In this document: one piece after another, positions 1 through 10,811 of the stretch
Layout of the letters: the number at the start of each line of letters is the position of its first letter
Position numbering within the stretch: position 1 is the first letter of the stretch
Assembly: GCF_027744825.2 (NCBI RefSeq)
Contig: NC_071334.1
Coordinates: 40,587,437-40,651,436, forward strand
Length of the DNA stretch: 64,000 bases
Origin: Synchiropus splendidus
Taxonomy: Eukaryota > Chordata > Actinopteri > Syngnathiformes > Callionymidae
Direction: 5' to 3'
Notes under the pieces: model-generated
Told to the model about the DNA's origin: nothing
The model's database searches: none
Seen by the model: the letters and a program-made list of their open reading frames with translations, nothing else
Position numbers and translations under genes: made by a program

Positions 1-13
1 AATTTCATGTTCT

Positions 14-21
14 GAAGCTTC
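14..21. other. 8-bp palindrome GAAGCTTC with HindIII site (monomer 12-19)
   Basis: A perfect palindrome present in most monomers, shown here in the first copy. A HindIII digest should therefore give a 188-bp ladder. Variants that remove the site recur in groups: GAAGCGTC (for example 572, 4342, 50190), GAACCTTC (for example 1519, 20473, 23293), GAAGTTTC (14657, 17466, 17842, 19533, 21601) and GAAGTGTC (6783, 9039). These grouped losses are useful tags for tracing duplicated blocks. Confidence 0.95.
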
Positions 22-110
22 CCTGAAAAGTTATGCCACAATGCGTAAAAACGCTTTTCAGCCTGAGATAAGGTGGGTTTCGGAACGCCAAACATAAAAG
101 TGTTGATAAC

Positions 111-118
111 TTTCGAAA
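111..118. other. 8-bp palindrome TTTCGAAA (monomer 109-116)
   Basis: A perfect palindrome containing a BstBI site (TTCGAA) and one of the few CpG steps in the monomer. It is followed by AACACTTC or AACATTTC. It is lost in a few copies, for example the TTTCAAAA forms near 300, 4061, 49914 and 51417, and the TTACGAAA forms of unit X. The CpG would be a natural site for methylation, but methylation cannot be read from the sequence. Confidence 0.9.
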
Positions 119-155
119 AACATTTCAGACAGCTTAGATTTGATGTGCAACTACT

Positions 156-170
156 AGAAAGACCCTTTCT
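156..170. other. Short hairpin-forming dyad AGAAAG-ACC-CTTTCT (monomer 154-168)
   Basis: The arms AGAAAG and CTTTCT are perfect complements around a 3-base centre. An outer ACTA (monomer 151-154) and TAGT (173-176) add partial further pairing. The commonest variant changes the centre to GCC, which lets G160 pair with C162 and lengthens the arm to 7 bp, so both common alleles keep the symmetry. Arm-breaking copies exist, such as CATTTCT near 3360, 7130 and 13680 and CTTTTT in monomer a of unit X. It is the strongest dyad in the monomer. Whether it forms in vivo is unknown. Confidence 0.85.
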
Positions 171-332
171 GCTATAGTGGGAGGTTAAAATTTCATGTTC
201 TGAAGCTTCTCTGAAAAGTTATGGCACAATGCACAAAAACGCTTTTCAGCCTGAGATAAGGTGGGTTTCGGAACGCCAAACATAAAAGTGTTGATAACTT
301 TCAAAAAACACTTCAGACAGCTTAGATTTGAT

Positions 333-338
333 GTGCAC
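333..338. other. ApaLI palindrome GTGCAC marking one monomer type
   Basis: First example of the C148 allele (GTGCACCTAC). The other main allele reads GTGCAACTAC and lacks the site. The C148 allele is usually found with CA at 43-44 and G at 103, the A148 allele with GT at 43-44 and with A103 or T121. This site therefore separates the two main monomer types. Confidence 0.85.
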
Positions 339-1694
339 CTACTAGAAAGACCCTTTCTGCTATAGTGGGAGGTTAAAATTTCATGTTCTGAAGCTTCCCT
401 GAAAAGTTATGGCACAATGCACAAAAACGCTTTTCAGCCTGAGATAAGGTGGGTTTCGGAACGCCAAACATAAAAGTGTTGATAACTTTCGAAAAACACT
501 TCAGACAGCTTAGATTTGATGTGCACCTACTAGATAGGCCCTTTCTGCTATAGTGGGAGGTTAAAATTTCATGTTCTGAAGCGTCCCTGAAAAGTTATGG
601 CACAATGCGTAAAAACGCTTTTCAGCCTGAGATAAGGTGGGTTTCGGAACGCCAAACATAAAAGTGTTAATAACTTTCGAAAAACACTTCAGACAGCTAA
701 GATTTTATGTGCAACTACTAGAAAGACCCTTTCTGCTATAGTGGGAGGTTAAAATTTCATGTTCTGAAACTTCCCTGAAAAGTTATGGCACAATGTACAA
801 AAACGCTTTTCAGCCTGAGATAAGGTGGGTTTCGGAACGCCAAACAAAAAAGTGTTGATAACTTTCGAAAAACACTTCAGACAGCTTAGATTTGATGTGC
901 ACCTACTAGAAAGACCCTTTCTGCTATAGTGGGAGGTTAAAATTTCATGTTCTGAAGCTTCCCTGAAAAGTTATGGCACAATGCACAAAAACGCTTTTCA
1001 GCCTGAGATAAGGTGGGTTTCGGAACGCCAAACATAAAAGTGTTGATAACTTTCGAAAAACACTTCAGACAGCTTAGATTTGATGTGCACCTACTAGAAA
1101 GGCCCTTTCTGCTATAGTGGGAGGTTAAAATTTCATGTTCTGAAGCTTCCCTGAAAAGTTATGGCACAATGCGTAAAAACGCTTTTCAGCCTGAGATAAG
1201 GTGGGTTTCGGAACGCCAAACATAAAAGTGTTAATAACTTTCGAAAAACACTTCAGACTGCTTAGATTTGATGTGCAACTACTAGAAAGACCCTTTCTGC
1301 TATAGTGGGAGGTTAAAATTTCATGTTCTGAAGCTTCCCTGAAAAGTTATGACACAATGCACAAAAACGCTTTTCAGCCTGAGATAAGGTGGGTTTCGGA
1401 ACGCCAAACATAAAAGTGTTGATAACTTTCGAAAAACACTTCAGACAGCTTAGATTTGATGTGCACCTACTAGAAAGGCCCTTTCTGCTATAGTGGGAGG
1501 TTAAAATTTCATGTTCTGAACCTTCCCTGAAAAGTTATGGCACAATGCGTAAAAACGCTTTTCAGCCTGAGATAAGGTGGGTTTCGGAACGCCAAACATA
1601 AAAGTGTTAATAACTTTCGAAAAACACTTCAGACAGCTTAGATTTGATGTGCACCTATTAGAAAGACCCTTTCTGCTATAGTGGGAGGTTAAAA

Positions 1695-1883
1695 TTTCAT
1701 GTTCTGAAGCTTCCCTGAAAAGTTATGGCACAATGCCCAAAAACGCTTTTCAGCCTGAGATAAGGTGGGTTTCGGAACGCCAAACATAAAAGTGTTGATA
1801 ACTTTCGAAAAACACTTTCAGACAGCATAGATTTGATGTGCACCTACTAGAAAGGCCCTTTTTGCTATAGTGGGAGGTTAAAA
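1695..1883. repeat. 189-bp monomer with an extra T (CACTTTCAG)
   Basis: The first of twelve monomers in the window with CACTTTCAG in place of CACTTCAG, here combined with CTTTTTGC. The same pair of changes marks monomer a of unit X at 23658 and its copies, and the relatives at 44537 and 46230. This shows shared ancestry between the left end and the core of the array. Confidence 0.88.
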
Positions 1884-3761
1884 TTTCATGTTCTGAAGCT
1901 TCCCTGAAAAGTTATGCCACAATGCGTAAAAACGCTTTTCAGCCTGAGATAAGGTGGGTTTCGGAACGCCAAACATAAAAGTGTTAATAACTTTCGAAAA
2001 ACACTTCAGACAGCTTAGATTTGATGCGCAACTACTAGAAAGACCCTTTCTGCTATAGTGGGAGGCAATAATTTCATGTTCTGAAGCTTCCCTGAAAAGT
2101 TATGGCACAATGCACAAAAACGCTTTTCAGCCTGAGATAAGGTGGGTTTCGGAACGCCAAACATAAAAGTGTTGATAACTTTCGAAAAACACTTCAGACA
2201 GCTTAGATTTGATGTGCACCTACTAGAAAGACCCTTTCTGCTATAGTGGGAGGTTAAAATTTCATGTTCTGAAGCTTCCCTGAAAAGTATAGCCACAATG
2301 CGTAAAAACGCTTTTCAGCCTGAGATAAGGTGGGTTTCGGAACGCCAAACATAAAAGTGTTGATAACTTTCGAAAAACATTTCAGTCAGCTTAGATTTGA
2401 TGTGCAACTACTAGAAAGACCCTTTCTGCTATAGTGGGAGGTTAAAATTTCATGTTCTGAAGCTTCCCTGAAAAGTTATGGCACAATGCACAACAACGCT
2501 TTTCAGCCTGAGATAAGGTGGGTTTCGGAACGCCAAACATAAAAGTGTTGATAACTTTCGAAAAACACTTCAGACAGCTCGTATTTGATGTGCACCTACT
2601 AGAAAGACCCTTTCTGCTATAGTGGGAGGTTAGAATTTCATGTTCTGAAGCTTCCCTGAAAAGTTATGGCACACTGCACAAAAACGCTTTTCAGCCTGAC
2701 ATAAGGTGGGTTTCGGAACGCCAAACATAAAAGTGTTAATAACTTTCGAAAAACACTTCAGACAGCTAAGATTTGATGTGCACCTACTAGAAAGACCCTT
2801 TCTGCTATAGTGGGAGGTTAAATTTTTATGTTCTGAAGCTTCCCTGAAAAGTTATGGCACAATGCACAAAAACGCTTTTCAGCCTGAGATAAGGTGTGTT
2901 TCGGAACGCCAAACATAAAAGTGTTGATAACTTTCGAAAAACACTTCAGACAGCTTAGATTTGATGTGCACCTACTAGAAAGACCCTTTCTGCTATAGTG
3001 GGAGGTTAAAATTTCATGTTGTGATGCTTCCCTGAAAAGTTATGGCACAATGCACAAAAACGCTTTTCAGCTTGAGATAAGGTGGGTTTCGGAACGCCAA
3101 ACATAAAAGTGTTGATAACTTTCGAAAAACACTTCAGACAGCTTAGATTTGATGTGCAACTACTAGAAAGACCCTTTCTGCTATAGTGTGAGGTTAAAAT
3201 TTCATGTTCTGAACCTTCCCTGAAAAGTTATGGCACAATGCGTAAAAACGCTTTTCAGCCTGAGATAAGGTGGGTTTCGGAACGCCAAACATAAAAGTGT
3301 TAATAACTTTCGAAAAACACTTCAGACAGCTTAGATTTGATGTGCAACTACTAGAAAGACCATTTCTGCTATAGTGGGAGGCTAAAATTTCATGTTCTGA
3401 AGCTTCCCTGAAAAGTTATGGCACAATGCGTAAAAACGCTTTTCAGCCTGAGATAAGGTGGGTTTCGGAACGCCAAACATAAAAGTGTTAATAACTTTCG
3501 AAAAACACTTCAGACTGCTTAGATTTGATGTGCAACTACTAGAAAGACCCTTTCTGCTATAGTGGGAGGCAATAATTTCATGTTCTGAAGCTTCCCTGAA
3601 AAGTTATGGCACAATGCACAAAAACGCTTTTCAGCCTGAGATAAGGTGGGTTTCGGAACGCCAAACATAAAAGTGTTGATAACTTTCGAAAAACACTTCA
3701 GACAGCTTAGATTTGATGTGCCCCTACTAGAAAGACCCTTTCTGCTATAGTGGGATGTTAA

Positions 3762-5221
3762 AATTTCATGTTCTGAAGCTTCCCTGAAAAGTTATGCCAC
3801 AATGCGTAAAAACGCTTTTCAGCCTGAGATAAGGTGGGTTTCGGAACGCCAAACATAAAAGTGTTGATAACTTTCGAAAAACATTTCAGACAGCTTAGAT
3901 TTGATGTGCAACTACTAGAAAGACCCTTTCTGCTATAGTGGGAGGTTAAAATTTCATGTTCTGAAGCTTCTCTGAAAAGTTATGGCACAATGCACAAAAA
4001 CGCTTTTCAGCCTGAGATAAGGTGGGTTTCGGAACGCCAAACATAAAAGTGTTGATAACTTTCAAAAAACACTTCAGACAGCTTAGATTTGATGTGCACC
4101 TACTAGAAAGACCCTTTCTGCTATAGTGGGAGGTTAAAATTTCATGTTCTGAAGCTTCCCTGAAAAGTTATGGCACAATGCACAAAAACGCTTTTCAGCC
4201 TGAGATAAGGTGGGTTTCGGAACGCCAAACATAAAAGTGTTGATAACTTTCGAAAAACACTTCAGACAGCTTAGATTTGATGTGCACCTACTAGATAGGC
4301 CCTTTCTGCTATAGTGGGAGGTTAAAATTTCATGTTCTGAAGCGTCCCTGAAAAGTTATGGCACAATGCGTAAAAACGCTTTTCAGCCTGAGATAAGGTG
4401 GGTTTCGGAACGCCAAACATAAAAGTGTTAATAACTTTCGAAAAACACTTCAGACAGCTAAGATTTTATGTGCAACTACTAGAAAGACCCTTTCTGCTAT
4501 AGTGGGAGGTTAAAATTTCATGTTCTGAAACTTCCCTGAAAAGTTATGGCACAATGTACAAAAACGCTTTTCAGCCTGAGATAAGGTGGGTTTCGGAACG
4601 CCAAACAAAAAAGTGTTGATAACTTTCGAAAAACACTTCAGACAGCTTAGATTTGATGTGCACCTACTAGAAAGACCCTTTCTGCTATAGTGGGAGGTTA
4701 AAATTTCATGTTCTGAAGCTTCCCTGAAAAGTTATGGCACAATGCACAAAAACGCTTTTCAGCCTGAGATAAGGTGGGTTTCGGAACGCCAAACATAAAA
4801 GTGTTGATAACTTTCGAAAAACACTTCAGACAGCTTAGATTTGATGTGCACCTACTAGAAAGGCCCTTTCTGCTATAGTGGGAGGTTAAAATTTCATGTT
4901 CTGAAGCTTCCCTGAAAAGTTATGGCACAATGCGTAAAAACGCTTTTCAGCCTGAGATAAGGTGGGTTTCGGAACGCCAAACATAAAAGTGTTAATAACT
5001 TTCGAAAAACACTTCAGACTGCTTAGATTTGATGTGCAACTACTAGAAAGACCCTTTCTGCTATTGTGGGAGGTTAAAATTTCATGTTCTGAAGCTTCCC
5101 TGAAAAGTTATGACACAATGCACAAAAACGCTTTTCAGCCTGAGATAAGGTGGGTTTCGGAACGCCAAACATAAAAGTGTTGATAACTTTCGAAAAACAC
5201 TTCAGACAGCTTAGATTTGAT
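3762..5221. repeat. Right copy of 3761-bp-spaced duplication
   Basis: Matches 1-1460 almost base for base. One clear difference is CTATTGTGGG at about 5063 where the left copy has CTATAGTGGG; it removes a stop codon and opens a spurious 70-codon frame. Similarity by this offset ends at about 5229, where the right copy has AGACCC and the left has AGGCCC. Markers further on (GATGCGCAAC at 2023 and 5595) are 3572 bp apart, one monomer less, so a one-monomer slip separates the two registers. Confidence 0.88.
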
Positions 5222-6044
5222 GTGCACCTACTAGAAAGACCCTTTCTGCTATAGTGGGAGGTTAAAATTTCATGTTCTGAAGCTTCCCTGAAAAGTTATG
5301 GCACAATGCACAAAAACGCTTTTCAGCCTGAGATAAGGTGGGTTTCGGAACGCCAAACATAAAAGTGTTGATAACTTTCGAAAAACACTTCAGACAGCTT
5401 AGATTTGATGTGCACCTACTAGAAAGGCCCTTTCTGCTATAGTGGGAGGTTAAAATTTCATGTTCTGAAGCTTCCCTGAAAAGTTATGCCACAATGCATA
5501 AAAACGCTTTTCAGCCTGAGATAAGGTGGGTTTCGGAACGCCAAACATAAAAGTGTTAATAACTTTCGAAAAACACTTCAGACAGCTTAGATTTGATGCG
5601 CAACTACTAGAAAGACCCTTTCTGCTATAGTGGGAGGCAATAATTTCATGTTCTGAAGCTTCCCTGAAAAGTTATGGCACAATGCACAAAAACGCTTTTC
5701 AACCTGAGATAAGGTGGGTTTCGGAACGCCAAACATGAAAGTGTTGATAACTTTCGAAAAACACTTCAGACAGCTTAGATTTGATGTGCACCTACTAGAA
5801 AGACCCTTTCTGCTATAGTGGGAGGTTAAAATTTCATGTTCTGAAGCTTCCCTGAAAAGTTATGCCACAATGCGTAAAAACGCTTTTCAGCCTGAGATAA
5901 GGTGGGTTTCTGAACGCCAAACATAAAAGTGTTGATAACTTTCGAAAAACATTTCAGTCAGCTTAGATTTGATGTGCAACTACTAGAAAGACCCTTTCTG
6001 CTATAGTGGGAGGTTAAAATTTCATGTTCTGAAGCTTCCCTGAA

Positions 6045-7368
6045 AAGTTATGGCACAATGCGTAAAAACGCTTTTCAGCCTGAGATAAGGTGGGTTTCGG
6101 AACGCCAAACATAAAAGTGTTGATAACTTTCGAAAAACACTTCAGACAGCTTAGATTTGATGTGCAACTACTAGAAAGACCCTTTCTGCTATAGTGGGAG
6201 GTTAAAATTTCATGTTCTGAAGCTTCCCTGAAAAGTTATGCCACAATGCGTAAAAACGCTTTTCAGCCTGAGATAAGGTGGGTTTCGGAACGCCAAACAT
6301 AAAAGTGTTGATAACTTTCGAAAAACATTTCAGACAGCTTAGATTTGATGTACACCTACTAGAAAGACCCTTTCTGCTATAGTGGGAGGTTAAAATTTCA
6401 TGTTCTGAAGCTTCTCTGAAAAGTTATGGCACAATGCACAAAAACGCTTTTCAGCCTGAGATAAGGTGGGTTTCGGAACGCCAAACATAAAAGTGTTGAT
6501 AACTTTCGAAAAACACTTCAGACAGCTTAGATTTGATGTGCACCTACTAGAAAGACCCTTTCTGCTAAAGTGGGAGGTTAAAATTTCATGTTCTGAAGCT
6601 TCCCTGAAAAGTTATGGCACAATGCACAAAAACGCTTTTCAGCCTGAGATAAGGTGGGTTTCGGAACGCCAAACATAAAAGTGTTGATAACTTTCGAAAA
6701 ACACTTCAGACAGCTTAGATTTGATGTGCACATACTAGAAAGGCCCTTTCTGCTATAGTGGGAGGTTAAAATTTCATGTTCTGAAGTGTCCCTGAAAAGT
6801 TATGGCACAATGCGTAAAAACGCTTTTCAGCCTGAGATAAGGTGGGTTTCGGAACGCCAAACATAAAAGTGTTAATAACTTTCGAAAAACACTTCAGACA
6901 GCTTAGATTTGATGTGCAACTACTAGAAAGACCCTTTCTGCTATAGTGGGAGGTTAAAATTTCATGTTCTTAAGCTTCCCTGAAAAGTTATGGCACAATG
7001 CACAAAAACGCTTTTCAGCCTGAGATAAGGTGGGTTTCAGAACGCCAAACAAAAAAGTGTTGATAACTTTCGAAAAACACTTCAGACAGCTTAGATTTGA
7101 TGTGCACCTACTAGAAAGACCATTTCTGCTATAGTGGGAGGTTAAAATTTCATGTTCTGAAGCTTCCCTGAAAAGTTATGGCACAATGCACAAAAACGCT
7201 TTTCAGCCTGAGATAAGGTGGGTTTCGGAACGCCAAACATAAAAGTGTTGATAACTTTCGAAAAACACTTCAGACAGCTTAGATTTGATGTGCACCTACT
7301 AGAAAGGCCCTTTCTGCTATAGTGGGAGGTTAAAATTTCATGTTCTGAAGCTTCCCTGAAAAGTTATG
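6045..7368. repeat. Left copy of 2256-bp-spaced duplication (12 monomers)
   Basis: Matches 8301-9624 at an offset of exactly 12 x 188. Shared private variants are TACACC (6351/8607), GAAGTGTC (6783/9039), TGTTCTTAAG (6965/9221), TTTCAGAACGCCAAACAAAAAAG (near 7037/9293) and ACCATTTC (near 7130/9386). Differences include CTAAAGTGGG at 6566, which opens a spurious forward frame, and GCACATAC at about 6728. The end is set where the downstream monomer switches to ATGCCAC. Confidence 0.88.
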
Positions 7369-8300
7369 CCACAATGCGTAAAAACGCTTTTCAGCCTGAG
7401 ATAAGGTGGGTTTCGGAACGCCAAACATAAAAGTGTTAATAACTTTCGAAAAACACTTCAGACAGCTTAGATTTGATGCGCAACTACTAGAAAGACCCTT
7501 TCTGCTATAGTGGGAGGCAATAATTTCATGTTCTGAAGCTTCCCTGAAAAGTTATGGCACAATGCACAAAAACGCTTTTCAGCCTGAGATAAGGTGGGTT
7601 TCGGAACGCCAAACATAAAAGTGTTGATAACTTTCGAAAAACACTTCAGACAGCTTGTATTTGATGTGCACCTACTAGAAAAACCCTTTCTGCTATAGTG
7701 GGAGGTTAAAATTTCATGTTCTGAAGCTTCCCTGAAAAGTTATGGCACACTGCACAAAAACGCTTTTCAGCCTGAGATAAGGTGGGTTTCGGAACGCCAA
7801 ACATAAAAGTGTTAATAACTTTCGAAAAACACTTCAGACAGCTAAGATTTGATGTGCACCTACTAGAAAGACCCTTTCTGCTATAGTGGGAGGTTAAATT
7901 TTTATGTTCTGAAGCTTCCCTGAAAAGTTATGGCACAATGCACAAAAACGCTTGTCAGCCTGAGATAAGGTGGGTTTCGGAACGCCAAACATAAAAGTGT
8001 TAATAACTTTCGAAAAACACTTCAGACAGCTTAGATTTGATGTGCAACTACTAGAAAGACCATTTCTGCTATAGTGGGAGGTTAAAATTTCATGTTCTGA
8101 AGCTTCCCTGAAAGGTTATGGCACAATGCACAAAAACGCTTTTCAGCCTGAGATAAGGTGGGTTTCGGAACGCCAAACTTAAAAGTGTTGATAACTTTCG
8201 AAAAACACTTCAGACAGCTTAGATTTGATGTGCACCTACTAGAAAGGCCCTTTCTGCTATAGTGGGAGGTTAAAATTTCATGTTCTGAAGCTTCCATGAA

Positions 8301-9624
8301 AAGTTATGGCACAATGCGTAAAAACGCTTTTCAGCCTGAGATAAGGTGGGTTTCGGAACGCCAAACATAAAAGTGTTGATAACTTTCGAAAAACACTTCA
8401 GACAGCTTAGATTTGATGTGCAACTACTAGAAAGACCCTTTCTGCTATAGTGGGAGGTTAAAATTTCATGTTCTGAAGCTTCCCTGAAAAGTTATGCCAC
8501 AATGCGTAAAAACGCTTTTCAGCCTGAGATAAGGTGGGTTTCGGAACGCCAAACATAAAAGTGTTGATAACTTTCGAAAAACATTTCAGACAGCTTAGAT
8601 TTGATGTACACCTACTAGAAAGACCCTTTCTGCTATAGTGGGAGGTTAAAATTTCATGTTCTGAAGCTTCTCTGAAAAGTTATGGCACAATGCACAAAAA
8701 CGCTTTTCAGCCTGAGATAAGGTGGGTTTCGGAACGCCAAACATAAAAGTGTTGATAACTTTCGAAAAACACTTCAGACAGCTTAGATTTGATGTGCACC
8801 TACTAGAAAGACCCTTTCTGCTATAGTGGGAGGTTAAAATTTCATGTTCTGAAGCTTCCCTGAAAAGTTATGGCACAATGCACAAAAACGCTTTTCAGTC
8901 TGAGATAAGGTGGGTTTCGGAACGCCAAACATAAAAGTGTTGATAACTTTCGAAAAACACTTCAGACAGCTTAGATTTGATGTGCACCTACTAGAAAGGC
9001 CCTTTCTGCTATAGTGGGAGGTTAAAATTTCATGTTCTGAAGTGTCCCTGAAAAGTTATGGCACAATGCGTAAAAACGCTTTTCAGCCTGAGATAAGGTG
9101 GGTTTCGGAACGCCAAACATAAAAGTGTTAATAACTTTCGAAAAACACTTCAGACAGCTTAGATTTGATGTGCAACTACTAGAAAGACCCTTTCTGCTAT
9201 AGTGGGAGGTTAAAATTTCATGTTCTTAAGCTTCCCTGAAAAGTTATGGCACAATGCACAAAAACGCTTTTCAGCCTGAGATAAGGTGGGTTTCAGAACG
9301 CCAAACAAAAAAGTGTTGATAACTTTCGAAAAACACTTCAGACAGCTTAGATTTGATGTGCACCTACTAGAAAGACCATTTCTGCTATAGTGGGAGGTTA
9401 AAATTTCATGTTCTGAAGCTTCCCTGAAAAGTTATGGCACAATGCACAAAAACGCTTTTCAGCCTGAGATAAGGTGGGTTTCAGAACGCCAAACATAAAA
9501 GTGTTGATAACTTTCGAAAAACACTTCAGACAGCTTAGATTTGATGTGCACCTACTAGAAAGGCCCTTTCTGCTATAGTGGGAGGTTAAAATTTCATGTT
9601 CTGAAGCTTCCCTGAAAAGTTATG
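8301..9624. repeat. Right copy of 2256-bp-spaced duplication
   Basis: Same order of variant monomers as 6045-7368. Private changes are few, for example CAGTCTGAG near 8897 and TTTCAGAACG near 9481. The copy begins after a monomer with GCTTCCATG (about 8291), which the left copy lacks. Confidence 0.87.
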
Positions 9625-10124
9625 GCACAATGCGTAAAAACGCTTTTCAGCCTGAGATAAGGTGGGTTTCGGAACGCCAAACATAAAAGTGTTAATAACT
9701 TTCGAAAAACACTTCAGACTGCTTAGATTTGATGTGCAACTACTAGAAAGACCCTTTCTGCTATAGTGGGAGGTTAAAATTTCATGTTCTGAAGCTTCCC
9801 TGAAAAGTTATGGCACAATGCACAAAAACGCTTTTCAGCCTGAGATAAGGTGGGTTTCGGAACGCCAAACATAAAAGTGTTGATAACTTTCGAAAAACAC
9901 TTCAGACAGCTTAGATTTGATGTGCACCTACTAGAAAGACCCTTTCTGCTATAGTGGGAGGTTAAAATTTCATGTTCTGAAGCTTCCCTGAAAAGTTATG
10001 GCACTATGCACAAAAACGCTTTTCAGCCTGAGATAAGGTGAGTTTCGGAACGCCAAACATAAAAGTGTTGATAACTTTCGAAAAACACTTCAGACAGCTT
10101 AGATTTGTTGTGCAACTACTAGAA

Positions 10125-10811
10125 AGACCCTTTCTGCTATAGTGGGAGGTTAAAATTTCATGTTCTGAAGCTTCCCTGAAAAGTTATGCCACAATGCGTA
10201 AAAACGCTTTTCAGCCTGAGATAAGGTGGGTTTCGGAACGCCAAACATAAAAGTGTTGATAACTTTCGAAAAACATTTCAGTCAGCTTAGATTTGATGTG
10301 CAACTACTAGAAAGACCCTTTCTGCTATAGTGGGAGGTTAAAATTTCATGTTCTGAAGCTTCCCTGAAAAGTTATGGCACAATGCACAAAAACGCTTTTC
10401 AGCCTGAGATAAGGTGGGTTTCGGAACGCCAAACATAAAAGTGTTGATAACTTTCGAAAAACACTTCAGACAGCTTGTATTTGATGTGCACCTACTAGAA
10501 AGACCCTTTCTGCTATAGTGGGAGGTTAAAATTTCATGTTCTGAAGCTTCCCTGAAAAGTTATGGCACACTGCACAAAAACGCTTTTCAGCCTGACATAA
10601 GGTGGGTTTCGGAACGCCAAACATAAAAGTGTTAATAACTTTCGAAAAACACTTCAGACAGCTAAGATTTGATGTGCACCTACTAGAAAGACCCTTTCTG
10701 CTATAGTGGGAGGTTAAATTTTTATGTTCTGAAGCTTCCCTGAAAAGTTATGGCACAATGCACAAAAACGCTTTTCAGCCTGAGATAAGGTGGGTTTCGG
10801 AACGCCAAACA
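10125..10811. repeat. Left copy of 1504-bp-spaced duplication (8 monomers)
   Basis: Shares with 11629-12315 the ordered markers TTTCAGTCAGC (10277/11781), CTTGTATTTG (near 10474/11978), GGCACACTGCAC with CCTGACATAAGG (10564/12068) and TTAAATTTTTATG (10714/12218). The offset is exactly 8 x 188. A related run lies near 2.58-2.83 kb and another near 7.65-7.9 kb, so this motif order is older than the duplication. Confidence 0.87.

Larger units (their letters stand above)
3..190 (+). repeat. First complete monomer, used as coordinate reference
   Basis: The monomer is numbered 1-188 from TTTCATG. Landmarks: palindrome GAAGCTTC with a HindIII site at 12-19; AAAGTTAT at 25-32; variable G/C at 34; variable CA/GT at 43-44; CTTTTCAG at 52-59, next to the site of an 11-bp deletion in three copies; GGGTTTCGGAACGCC at 73-87; variable G/A at 103; palindrome TTTCGAAA at 109-116; variable C/T at 121; variable T/A at 133; GTGCAC (ApaLI site) or GTGCAA at 143-148; dyad AGAAAGACCCTTTCT at 154-168 with A or G at 160; a TAG at 173-175 that stops translation in one forward frame. 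This copy carries C34, GT43-44, G103, T121 and A148. The choice of start is arbitrary because the array is continuous. Confidence 0.97.
1..1460. repeat. Left copy of 3761-bp-spaced duplication (20 monomers)
   Basis: This stretch reappears 3761 bp downstream. Shared private variants in the same order include TTTCAAAA (about 300/4061), CTAGATAGG (about 532/4293), GAAGCGTC (about 572/4342), TTTTATGTG (about 702/4463), AAACAAAAAAG (about 842/4603) and ATGACACAATG (about 1350/5111). The offset is 20 x 188 plus 1, the extra base being the T inserted near 1815. The left boundary lies outside the window, so the true block may be longer. Confidence 0.9.

Noticed and set aside
3..190. Half-monomer (94-bp) internal repeat
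   Set aside because: Only loose similarity was seen between the AAAAACGCTTTTCAG and AAAAACACTTCAG segments, 69 bp apart and not at half length; insufficient to call an internal duplication.
2015..2296. Reverse open frame of 93 codons
   Set aside because: It spans about one and a half satellite monomers and opens only because variants (GGAGGCAATAA, GTATAGCC) remove stops found in neighbouring copies. The same reading appears in pieces throughout the array; no gene signal.
2270..2300. Apparent frameshift in AAAAGTATAGCCAC
   Set aside because: The length is unchanged; it is a small cluster of substitutions relative to AAAAGTTATGCCAC.
4962..5174. Forward 70-codon frame, also at 6466, 21284, 22224, 44043, 49497 and 53821, and a 61-codon form at 18491
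   Set aside because: Each is one monomer plus part of the next, opened by a point change in the TAG at monomer 173-175 (CTATTG, CTAAAG, CTAGAG, CTACAG, CTATACTGGG, CTATATTGGG). Different mutations give the same frame, and there is no sign of coding constraint.
8082..8297. Reverse frames of 63-71 codons here and at 10714, 13136, 44155 and 49609
   Set aside because: Opened by loss of reverse-strand stops, for example TTAAAAG for ATAAAAG or GGTTAACATT/GGTCAAAA at the monomer end. They are copied with the surrounding duplicated blocks, so their recurrence is not evidence of a gene.
10714..10740. TTAAATTTTTATG as a promoter-like AT element
   Set aside because: It is a variant of the monomer junction found in several duplicated blocks, with no gene or transcript context.
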